NCBI GenBank assembly: GCA_020160935.1 | Contig: JAIUPL010000003.1 | Location: 1-64,000, forward strand | Reading direction: 5' to 3' | DNA length: 64,000 nt | From: Bacteroidota bacterium | Lineage (GTDB): Bacteria > Bacteroidota > Bacteroidia > Chitinophagales > Saprospiraceae | In this document: positions 34,811 to 42,396 of the stretch, piece after piece | How the letters are laid out: each line of letters starts with the position of its first letter | How positions within the stretch are numbered: position 1 is the first letter of the stretch | Position numbers and translations under genes: made by a program | Notes under the pieces: model-generated | The model's database searches: none | What the model saw: the letters and a program-made list of their open reading frames with translations, nothing else | Told to the model about the DNA's origin: nothing

Positions 34811-36424
34811 ATGAAACGACTGCTGTTCGCGCTGTTAGCCTTCGCTCCTGCCCTGATACTGGCCCAGGGCACCAAATCGCCCCGCCCCCTTTTCGATAAA
34901 AAATCAATTGGAGAAATCCGCCTCACCCTGCCAGTAAAGAACTGGGTGAATGCACTCGATTCCATGCGTATCTATGGAATGGGCCTCATGACCGGCAGTG
35001 TGGTGATTGATGGCGCCAAATACGATGGAGCAGGTGTCCGCTTCCGTGGCGACAAATCCTATCAAACTGGATTGAAACGCAACCCGTTTACGATCAAATT
35101 GAATTCAAGTTACCCCGATCAGAACCACCAGGGCTACACGTCCATAAAATTGTCGTCGTCTCTGCGCGACCCAAGTATGGTGCGGGAAATTCTTTTCCAT
35201 GAAATTGCTGGCAAATACATGCCCTCCTCCCAGGCTTGCTACACCAAATTGTACATCAACGACGAGTACCTCGGGGTGTTTGTGAACCTGGAAAGTGTTG
35301 ACAAAAAATTCCTCGACGCGCACTATGGCTCCAGCGGAAATCCTTTTTTTAAAGCCGGAGTGGACTACAAACCGGAAACGCCTGCCACCTGCAAACAAAA
35401 CATTTTTGGTTCGCTGGAGTATGAAGATAATCTGGACTGCTACAAGGGCAATTTTGATATGATTTCCACTTCAGGCTGGAATGATTTACAGGAACTGACC
35501 CGGATTTTGAACAAGGAACCTGAAAAAATAGACAAAGTTCTGGACGTCGACCGTGCACTGTGGATGCTGGCACTGAACAACGTTATGGTCAACCTGAGCA
35601 GTTATTCTGGCAATTACAGCCACAATTACTACCTGTACAAAGACAACAAAGGAAAATTTCAGCCGGTACACTGGGATTTGAACCTTTCTTTTGGCAGTTT
35701 CAAAAACACCGGAAAGGGCAGTGACCTGGAAATCAAAGACCTGCAAAACCTCGATCCGCTGCTGCACAGCGATAACCCTTATAAACCACTCATCAGCCAG
35801 TTGTTGAAAGACCCCTTCCATAAAAAAGTCTACCTGGCGCATATTCGCCAGATTGTGGAAGAGAATTTCCTGAATGGCAGTTATGAAAAACGTGCCCAGG
35901 AATTGCAGGGAATGATCGTCGTACCATACAACGACGATCCGAACAAAGCGTATCCGCTGGATGATTTCAAACGCAGCCTGCGCGAAACGGTGGGAAGAAA
36001 AAGCAAGATTCCGGGAATCATCGAACTGATGTCTAAACGCGCCCGTTTCCTGAAAACAAATCCCGAACTGACGGCACTGCCTTCCAGTGTAACCAATGTA
36101 GAAGTACAGGGCCGCGGCAAATTTGAAAACCAGAAACTGAATTCATTCCGAATCATTGCCAAAGCGGATCGTTTCCCCAAACGTTTGTTGGTGTACTATC
36201 GCTTCAGTGCCAACGAACCATACATGATCATTCCAATGAACGAAGATGCTTCGAATGACCTGCCAGCAGGTGTAAAAGCATTCTCGGTGATCATTGAAGC
36301 AAAATCAGCCGACGCGGTACTAGACTACTACATCGTTGCTGAAAATGCTGGCACAGTGTCCTTTATTCCAGCAGATTACATGAATAAACCGTATATGGTG
36401 AAACTGAGCGATTTGAATAAATAG
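34811..36424 (+). CDS. CotH kinase-family protein, exported
   Basis: A 537-residue protein with a signal peptide (about 1-19, ending LILAQ). The CotH-type kinase-like fold covers about 45-430: VRFRGDKSYQTG (about 73-84), YTKLYINDEYLGVFVNLESV (about 144-163) and the later HWDLNLSFGSF (about 293-303), which would hold catalytic/metal-binding residues. Family members are atypical protein or sugar kinases, or spore/cell-wall associated in other phyla; here the protein should be periplasmic or on the surface. The C-terminal roughly 95 residues are a beta-sandwich of unknown type. The ATG at 34811 starts at the signal peptide. Confidence 0.88.
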   Translation: MKRLLFALLAFAPALILAQGTKSPRPLFDKKSIGEIRLTLPVKNWVNALDSMRIYGMGLMTGSVVIDGAKYDGAGVRFRGDKSYQTGLKRNPFTIKLNSSYPDQNHQGYTSIKLSSSLRDPSMVREILFHEIAGKYMPSSQACYTKLYINDEYLGVFVNLESVDKKFLDAHYGSSGNPFFKAGVDYKPETPATCKQNIFGSLEYEDNLDCYKGNFDMISTSGWNDLQELTRILNKEPEKIDKVLDVDRALWMLALNNVMVNLSSYSGNYSHNYYLYKDNKGKFQPVHWDLNLSFGSFKNTGKGSDLEIKDLQNLDPLLHSDNPYKPLISQLLKDPFHKKVYLAHIRQIVEENFLNGSYEKRAQELQGMIVVPYNDDPNKAYPLDDFKRSLRETVGRKSKIPGIIELMSKRARFLKTNPELTALPSSVTNVEVQGRGKFENQKLNSFRIIAKADRFPKRLLVYYRFSANEPYMIIPMNEDASNDLPAGVKAFSVIIEAKSADAVLDYYIVAENAGTVSFIPADYMNKPYMVKLSDLNK

Positions 36425-36440
36425 GTGCACTACCAGATTT

Positions 36441-36461
36441 GACAACTTTTCAAAAGTTGTC
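36441..36461. terminator. small palindrome between convergent genes
   Basis: GACAACTTTT/AAAAGTTGTC (21 bases including the centre) just after the CotH gene. It may pause or stop plus-strand transcripts ahead of the stronger hairpin at 36475. Confidence 0.5.
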
Positions 36462-36474
36462 AAATCTTGCACAA

Positions 36475-36509
36475 ATGGGCCTAAAACACCTTTCGTGTTT
36501 TAGGCCCAT
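36475..36509. terminator. bidirectional terminator
   Basis: A perfect 15-bp stem ATGGGCCTAAAACAC/GTGTTTTAGGCCCAT with a 5-base loop, followed on the plus strand by CTTTTTT. It lies between the CotH gene (plus) and the beta-barrel gene (minus), ending 5 bases from the latter's stop. Confidence 0.85.
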
Positions 36510-36514
36510 CTTTT

Positions 36515-37030
36515 TTAAAACCGGATACCAATTTGTATGGCGGCTCCTACCGGGAAATAGGATTCTCCAAGGTGTGCCGCGCCATTGAGTTGAAACGCCA
36601 GATCGAAATAATCAGATAGTTGTTTTACATATCCGACCGAAATGCCCGGCCCGACATATATACTTTCATTTACATATCCGGTAGATTGTGTAATATTTTT
36701 CCAGTCTTCAATCCCAGCCATGGCAAACACGCCTGCATACAACCCATTCATACTTTCTCTAAAATAGAAACGCAATTCCGGGCATATTTCAACAAGCCTT
36801 TTCTGATAGAAATCTGATTTCGCCGGGCTTTTTCCTACCATGATTGTGCCGCCAAGGGAAAGTCGCCTTTTGATGGCTTTTTCCATGCTCACATTGGCGC
36901 CGAAATGGCTCCAGTCTTCGTAAGGGCCTAAAATCAGGACGGTCGCCGCACCTGCCCGTATGGCAGTTTGAGCCGGAGCATTGTACATCATCAGAATAAA
37001 AAGCAACGATAGATAGAAGAACTTGTACAT
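36515..37030 (-). CDS. outer-membrane beta-barrel protein
   Basis: A 171-residue protein with a signal peptide (about 1-20, ending APAQ). The rest shows repeated short amphipathic strands and ends with AAIQIGIRF, an aromatic-terminated strand typical of outer-membrane barrels. There is no clear family. It shares a direction with the next gene upstream, the 193-residue barrel, but a terminator lies between them. The start at 37030 fits the signal peptide; a longer frame to 37075 does not. Confidence 0.75.
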   Translation of the reverse strand: MYKFFYLSLLFILMMYNAPAQTAIRAGAATVLILGPYEDWSHFGANVSMEKAIKRRLSLGGTIMVGKSPAKSDFYQKRLVEICPELRFYFRESMNGLYAGVFAMAGIEDWKNITQSTGYVNESIYVGPGISVGYVKQLSDYFDLAFQLNGAAHLGESYFPVGAAIQIGIRF

Positions 37031-37076
37031 AATGAGGTGAGTTAAAGGGTGAAATAATGATCTGATTGGATACAAA

Positions 37077-37107
37077 ATGGGCTACCAAAGCAACTTTGGT
37101 AGCCCAT
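37077..37107 (-). terminator. terminator after the 193-residue barrel gene
   Basis: Stem ATGGGCTACCAAAG/CTTTGGTAGCCCAT (14 bp, perfect) with a 3-base loop, followed on the minus strand by TTTTGTATCC. It separates the two beta-barrel genes. Confidence 0.8.
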
Positions 37108-37147
37108 TTCACGCGGATTTTATTCTCTCTGGAGTGTTGTTCTTGTT

Positions 37148-37729
37148 TTATTTTCCGCCACCAAAGCGGTAACCTATAGAGAGGTAAAATGGAATATCCC
37201 AGTTCGCAAAAGGAATATCCGAAAGGTCGACTTCATCCGAACCATTAGGATCCGTGAATTTGTAGACCAGTGCGCGACCGAAACCTGTACCAAAATCGAA
37301 AATCAATTTTTCGTTACGGGCCACAATTTTACCGCCTACGAGGAAACCCAATGCAAAACGAGTAGAATTGAATTTGTCTGTTTCCGTATCACCTTTGTAA
37401 GTGTAGGTACCACCTGCATAGCGCGTGTAACCGCCAATGTAAAATCCGTTCAGACCTTTGTCATTGGGGTTGAGGTAGTAACGACCATTCACACCCACAC
37501 GAACGACGCTGCCGCTGTAGTCATTATCATTCAAAAGATTCAGTCTGTTCCAGCCAAAACCCGGGGCTACTTCCACGCCAAAGTTGTCAGATACGCCAAA
37601 TTCGGCTGCAACATTCAGGTTGCTAAAAAGAAGACCAATAGGGTTGATTTTTACATCGACCTGAGCATTCAGGTTGCTGGAAGATGCCACGCAAAAAAGG
37701 GCAAAGAGGGCAATTGCGAATTGTTTCAT
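37148..37729 (-). CDS. outer-membrane beta-barrel protein
   Basis: A 193-residue protein: signal peptide about 1-23 (ending NLNAQ), then eight or more alternating strands, ending GYRFGGGK with the aromatic residue near the end. It resembles DUF3575-type or OmpW/OprF-like small barrels in this phylum (NPIGLLFSNLNVAAEFGVSD, then GVNGRYYLNPNDKGLNGFYI). Function unknown; outer-membrane location is expected. It has a good promoter with TACTTTTG and a TTG 19 bases before. Confidence 0.8.
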   Translation of the reverse strand: MKQFAIALFALFCVASSSNLNAQVDVKINPIGLLFSNLNVAAEFGVSDNFGVEVAPGFGWNRLNLLNDNDYSGSVVRVGVNGRYYLNPNDKGLNGFYIGGYTRYAGGTYTYKGDTETDKFNSTRFALGFLVGGKIVARNEKLIFDFGTGFGRALVYKFTDPNGSDEVDLSDIPFANWDIPFYLSIGYRFGGGK

Positions 37730-37769
37730 AATGATTTGCAATATTTAGTTTTAGTGTTAAACGCTGAGG

Positions 37770-37777
37770 CAAAAGTA
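37770..37777 (-). promoter_or_regulatory. -7 box (TACTTTTG) with -33 TTG
   Basis: TAnnTTTG 41 bases before the ATG of the 193-residue barrel gene. A TTG lies 19 bases further upstream, the best complete Bacteroidota promoter in the window. Confidence 0.65.
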
Positions 37778-37959
37778 GGCGGCTCTGCCATTTACGCAAG
37801 ACTTGACAGGGTACTTTGACTTTTTTTTAAAATATTTTGTGTGTATAAGTTCTTGTATTGTTAAAAATATAATTTGTTCTTATGTGCGGAATTTCTTCTG
37901 TTCACTTTGTTTTTTCTTGAAAATCAATATGTTATGAAGAATTTTCGCCTTCTCCTATA

Positions 37960-38958
37960 CTACTGCCTTTTCAAATATTGTTTTTCCGCCTTCGAAATCT
38001 CTTTTAGTATTCGATGCGCCAGTTTGAGGGCTTCTGCTCCGTCGTGCAGGGTTACAACTGGAGGCGTTTGTTGCGTTATGGCTTCATAAAACGTTTCCAG
38101 TTCGCGTTGTATGGCATTGACAGGTTCCGTTTCCGGCATTTGCAGTTGTAGCCATTTTTTTCCTTTATTGGTATCGAACTCCATCAACTGATCCTGTGGT
38201 GGCAGGTTGGGCGCATTTTGCTCAAAGAGCCGTACGATTTGGGCGTTTTTATCCAAAAAATCCAGACTCAAGTAGTGGTCTGGCTGGAAAATGCGCATTT
38301 TCCGCATTTGTTTCAACGAAATCCTGCTGGAGGTAAGGTTGGCAACGGCGCCATTCGCAAATTCAATACGCGCATTGGCAATATCAGGCGTGTGGCTCAA
38401 AACGGCCACTCCGCTGGCGCTTACTTTGGTCACAGGCGCTTTGATGAGGTGTAAAATCAGATCGAGGTCGTGGATCATCAGGTCCAGAATTACAGACACA
38501 TCTGTGCCACGCGGCTGAAATGCAGCCAGCCGGTGTCCTTCTATAAACATGGGGTTCAGGGGCATACCATGCAGGGCTGTAAAGGCAGGGTTGAAACGTT
38601 CTACATGCCCAACTTGTACTGTAACTCCATGTTTTTCAGCCAGTTGCAAGAGTTTGTTGCTCTCCGCAACCGTCTGCGTTACAGGTTTTTCGATGAAGAC
38701 ATGTTTTCCCAGCGACATGGCGCGGGCCGCCAGTTTGAAGTGCGTAGGTGTGGGCGTAACGATGTCCACGGCGTCGACCTCTTGCAAGAGTTTTTCCAGC
38801 GATGTAAAACGTCGGGCGCCATACTGGCTGATAACCGACTCAGCATTGGCGTCATTGGGTTCAAAAAAACCTGCCAGTTCCCAGCAGGTAGTGGCCTGGA
38901 TACATTTCAGGTGAATTTTGCCGAGGTGTCCGGCGCCGAACAGTGCAATGCGCATCAT
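37960..38958 (-). CDS. Gfo/Idh/MocA family oxidoreductase
   Basis: A 332-residue NAD(P)-dependent oxidoreductase. The Rossmann motif LFGAGHLGKIHLK is at about 5-17, the EKPVTQTV motif carrying the catalytic Lys at about 94-101, and the second domain (about 125-300) is the typical sheet. It starts one base after the lpxB stop (MM at 38958/38955), so both are one operon. Oxidoreductases of this family next to lipid A genes are often sugar-nucleotide modifying enzymes, which would fit, but the substrate is not readable. Confidence 0.9.
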   Translation of the reverse strand: MMRIALFGAGHLGKIHLKCIQATTCWELAGFFEPNDANAESVISQYGARRFTSLEKLLQEVDAVDIVTPTPTHFKLAARAMSLGKHVFIEKPVTQTVAESNKLLQLAEKHGVTVQVGHVERFNPAFTALHGMPLNPMFIEGHRLAAFQPRGTDVSVILDLMIHDLDLILHLIKAPVTKVSASGVAVLSHTPDIANARIEFANGAVANLTSSRISLKQMRKMRIFQPDHYLSLDFLDKNAQIVRLFEQNAPNLPPQDQLMEFDTNKGKKWLQLQMPETEPVNAIQRELETFYEAITQQTPPVVTLHDGAEALKLAHRILKEISKAEKQYLKRQ

Positions 38959-38959
38959 A

Positions 38960-40066
38960 TCAGACAGGTTGCGTGTGAAGAAATTGAAGAATGGAACGGG
39001 CAGCGCGATCGGAGGCGCCACCATCGCCGAGACTGTGCTTTAGTTCGGTATAGCCATGGAGAATATCAGACCTTTTTTCCGCTTGAAGTATTTCGGCCAG
39101 GGCTTTTTCCAGATTTGTCGGGTTCAACTCATCCTGTATGAGTTCTTGTACGAGTGGTTTGTCGACAATCAAATTCACCAGAGAAATATATTTCACCTGA
39201 ATCAGCCTGCGTGCAATTTGATAGGAGATCGGATTTCCTGCATAACAAACCACCTGCGGCACGCCCAGCAAGGCTGTTTCCAGCGTGGAGGTGCCCGATT
39301 TCACCAGTGCTGCATACGACTGTCGGAGCAGATTGTACGTAACACCTTTACGCAGTTCCACTTCGGGGTAATTCTTTAAAAAAGCCTGGTAATATTCATC
39401 GGGTATAGAGGAAGCGCCAGCCACTACAAATTGATATTGAGGGAATCGGGCGGAAACTGATAACATAGGGGGCAGAATACGCTGAATTTCCTGCTTTCTG
39501 CTACCCGGTAGCAAGGCTATGGTTTTGGAACCCGCATGACGCTGTTGCTCTGATGTGGTTGGTGTATTTAAGGCATCCAGCAAAGGATGACCCACATACT
39601 CCACTTCCATGCCATACTGCCTGAAAAACTCCTGTTCGAAGGGCAAAATTACCAGCATTTTATCTACGTCACGTCGGATATCATACACCCTGGACCGATG
39701 CCAGGCCCATATCTGTGGAGAAATGTAGTACACGACTTTAATGCCTTGCTGTTTGGCCCATTTGGCAATGCGCAGGTTGAATCCTGGATAGTCGATCAAC
39801 ACCAGTGCGTCGGGCTGATATGCAAGTATATCTTCCTTGCAAAATGAAATGTTGCGAAGAATGGTGCGCAGGTTTTTAACTACTTCCACAAACCCCATAA
39901 ACGCCAGGTCTTTGTAATGTTTCACCAGCGTTGCTCCGCCTTCCTGCATTTTATCGCCACCCCATGCCCTGACATGGAGATCGGGGTGTTGTTGAAACAA
40001 TGCCTTCAGCAAATTGGAGCCATGCAAATCGCCGGATGCTTCCCCGGCAATAACATATAATTTCAT
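38960..40066 (-). CDS. lpxB: lipid-A-disaccharide synthase
   Basis: A 368-residue GT19 enzyme that joins UDP-2,3-diacylglucosamine and lipid X to make the lipid A disaccharide. The N-terminal AGEASGDLHGSNLLKAL (about 6-22) and RAWGGDKM (about 33-40), the DYPGFNLRIAKWAKQQGI and YYISPQIWAWHRSR segments (about 97-130), and the later LPGSRKQEI are all present. The length is normal. It is first in the operon with the Gfo/Idh gene. It shows the organism makes lipopolysaccharide. Confidence 0.96.
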   Translation of the reverse strand: MKLYVIAGEASGDLHGSNLLKALFQQHPDLHVRAWGGDKMQEGGATLVKHYKDLAFMGFVEVVKNLRTILRNISFCKEDILAYQPDALVLIDYPGFNLRIAKWAKQQGIKVVYYISPQIWAWHRSRVYDIRRDVDKMLVILPFEQEFFRQYGMEVEYVGHPLLDALNTPTTSEQQRHAGSKTIALLPGSRKQEIQRILPPMLSVSARFPQYQFVVAGASSIPDEYYQAFLKNYPEVELRKGVTYNLLRQSYAALVKSGTSTLETALLGVPQVVCYAGNPISYQIARRLIQVKYISLVNLIVDKPLVQELIQDELNPTNLEKALAEILQAEKRSDILHGYTELKHSLGDGGASDRAARSILQFLHTQPV

Positions 40067-40136
40067 GGTGCAAAGGACGCACTTTTGCCCGTGGTTTGAT
40101 CGATGGCAGGGGCGATAAATTAGCCTGAAATAAAAA

Positions 40137-40171
40137 ATCCCGGATTTTTCAGTTGTTGAAAAATCCGGGAT
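40137..40171 (-). terminator. terminator after the Omp28-like gene
   Basis: Perfect 15-bp stem ATCCCGGATTTTTCA/TGAAAAATCCGGGAT with a short loop, followed on the minus strand by TTTTTTA. It lies 32 bases past the stop at 40204. Confidence 0.9.
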
Positions 40172-40203
40172 CGTATGTCAGACGGGATTACCCGTTGTCA
40201 TGT

Positions 40204-42171
40204 TTATTTTACTACAACAACCGGTTTGGTGCTTACTTCACCACCAGCATTGATCGACAGCATGTAGTTGCCGGCAGCCAGGTGGCGAACGCGGATCGGC
40301 AGTTTTTGATCGCCGCTGAGTTGACCCAGGTTGGCTTCATACACTACTTTTCCGTTCACATCGGTCATACGCAGTTGAACGTCTTTTTTCTCAGCCAGGT
40401 TCAGAGAAAGTGTCGTGATATCCGAAGCAGGGTTCGGGAATACTTCCATGTTGGAAATAACCTGTGGCTCGTTCGTGCCAGTGATGGTGAATGGAACTGG
40501 TGTTTCTTCAGCATTCACGATTTCGCCAGTGCCCATGTCGATGAGCATGGTTACAGCGTGCATTTGCGTCACATCCTGAGAAGTTGGGTGTGTGTAAGTG
40601 CTGTTGAAAGTAACCGTCGAACCTGCAGCATTGGAAGCAGGAACACTACCTGCTGCGCCTGTGAAACTGTTGAAGATGGTACGAGCAACGTGGTTGTACA
40701 CCATTTGAGCAGCAGGAACCGGGTTGGGCAGGCTTTCAAAACCACCCATTGGGCCGAAAGCGCCACCAGAGTAGGTATTTACCTGTCTCCAGGTGCTGGA
40801 AGTACCGGTTACGTCGTCTTCCGTGATCACCATGGCGATCTGATAGTTGCCATTGAGGGCCTGCTGGAAGTGTACGAAACTTTGTACAGAGATTGTACGA
40901 GTAGCAGCGTCGTAAGCCACATTGTGCTGGATGCTCACTGGAGCAGGAATCAGCAGGCGCTCGATCAGGCGCTGTTCAAACTCGATTGGATCCCATTCGC
41001 CATCTGCACGGTCAACCAGGCCGCTTGGATAGCCGGAAATCAGGCCGCCCATACCGGTATCGTATACCGTTACTTTCATCGGGTCTGCATTGTGAACGGC
41101 GATTGGAATAGCCAGTTCAGGATACTTTTCATGCATGAAATCCATCATAACAGCACCGCGTGGGCACCACTGGCACCAGGTGCCTGTACCTTCTTCCAGC
41201 ACAACTTTGCGACCGGCAACAGGTTCCACACCTTCAACGGTAACGTTGATAACGCCTGAGTTGTCGGACAGATCATTGTCATCGCCGCCATTGATATTGG
41301 AAATGCTCACAGTGTAGTCATCCGAGTTCGGGCCCGATGCCAGAGCAGGCAGGTCGAGGTTGAAAACATACGATTTGGTGAACGGAATATCCAGGTCGTT
41401 GTAGGTTTGGCTTACCGTTTCAGTACCATTGGTCCAACTTGCTGTGAACGAAGTGATCGGAACGAAACCGTCATTGGACAGTTGACCTTCGATGGTGAAG
41501 TGGTCGCCAGTCCAGAATTTGTCATAACCATCCATTACAGTTGGAATGGCATCGATGTAACGGCCTGCATAAGCATACGCGAGAGATGCGCGCAGCACGT
41601 TGTCTGGCACTACCAGGCGGATATTGTCGAGCGCAGCGCCGTAGTTCCAGCCAGTTCCGTCGTTGTACGTGATATTCAGGCGAACATCGGCATTACCAGC
41701 CAGGGAAGAAAGGTCGATGGCTTCCAGGTGCCATACTGGCTGTCCGTCAAATTGCTTAACGGTTGTCCAGGTTACGCCTCCATCCGTAGAAGCATTGAGT
41801 TTCAGGCTTTCCTGATTGCCCTGGTAGGCGCCGTCAATGTAGTACACATCAAAAATGAGGTACACTGAAGATGCAGCAGAGAGATTCAAGGAAGGCAGGT
41901 TGAGCACATCAGCGCTTTTGTCGCAGTCGCAAGCGTCGTCGTTGGTCACAATGGCATTGCCATCGTTGTCAGGAACACCAAAGGAAGAGGAACTCAGGGA
42001 CGCAGGGTCGCCAATGTTCCAGCCACCATCGGTAGACAAAGTTGTTTGGCTCCAGCCAGCCGGAAGGCTTGTGCCCGATTCGAAATTTTCCGAGGAAATT
42101 ACTGTTCCCTGTGCAAACGCAGCAGCGGCAAGAAAGCAGAAGAAAGATGCAGAAAGTAGTCTTTTTACCAT
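40204..42171 (-). CDS. Omp28-like thioredoxin-fold protein with T9SS sorting domain
   Basis: A 655-residue secreted protein. Order: signal peptide (about 1-20, ending AFAQ); a choice-of-anchor/MAM-like beta-sandwich (about 25-190: AALDNIRLVV at the end); an Ig-like segment to about 310; and an Omp28-related thioredoxin-like domain (about 315-560) with the CxxC-type WCQWCPRG near 329. A C-terminal type IX sorting domain follows (about 575-655, VFPNPASDITTLSLNLAEK then MTDVNGKVVYEANLGQL). A thiol-disulfide function outside the cell is possible from the CxxC. It has its own TATGTTTG box. Confidence 0.9.
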   Translation of the reverse strand: MVKRLLSASFFCFLAAAAFAQGTVISSENFESGTSLPAGWSQTTLSTDGGWNIGDPASLSSSSFGVPDNDGNAIVTNDDACDCDKSADVLNLPSLNLSAASSVYLIFDVYYIDGAYQGNQESLKLNASTDGGVTWTTVKQFDGQPVWHLEAIDLSSLAGNADVRLNITYNDGTGWNYGAALDNIRLVVPDNVLRASLAYAYAGRYIDAIPTVMDGYDKFWTGDHFTIEGQLSNDGFVPITSFTASWTNGTETVSQTYNDLDIPFTKSYVFNLDLPALASGPNSDDYTVSISNINGGDDNDLSDNSGVINVTVEGVEPVAGRKVVLEEGTGTWCQWCPRGAVMMDFMHEKYPELAIPIAVHNADPMKVTVYDTGMGGLISGYPSGLVDRADGEWDPIEFEQRLIERLLIPAPVSIQHNVAYDAATRTISVQSFVHFQQALNGNYQIAMVITEDDVTGTSSTWRQVNTYSGGAFGPMGGFESLPNPVPAAQMVYNHVARTIFNSFTGAAGSVPASNAAGSTVTFNSTYTHPTSQDVTQMHAVTMLIDMGTGEIVNAEETPVPFTITGTNEPQVISNMEVFPNPASDITTLSLNLAEKKDVQLRMTDVNGKVVYEANLGQLSGDQKLPIRVRHLAAGNYMLSINAGGEVSTKPVVVVK

Positions 42172-42208
42172 AAGGTCGGCATTTTTAATTGTTTTGTAAA
42201 ACGTGCGG

Positions 42209-42216
42209 CAAACATA
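42209..42216 (-). promoter_or_regulatory. -7 box (TATGTTTG) for the Omp28-like gene
   Basis: TAnnTTTG match 38 bases before the ATG at 42171. No -33 TTG at the usual spacing. Confidence 0.45.
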
Positions 42217-42396
42217 TTCAAATGTTGGCTAATCACCGATTGAATAGAAAAAAATGTCATCACTTGGCAAATGTTGGCCAACTGTGTTTGCAAAAAATAA
42301 TTGTGATTCGGGAACTTCACCCTGCGGGTTTTGTTTGGGGGCTGTAACTTTACATCGACAGATAATAATTGACAGGGTTGCACTGGACAAAAAACA

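Noticed and set aside
40153-41259. 368-codon plus-strand open frame
   Set aside because: It is antisense to the Omp28-like gene, whose sorting domain and CxxC are unmistakable.
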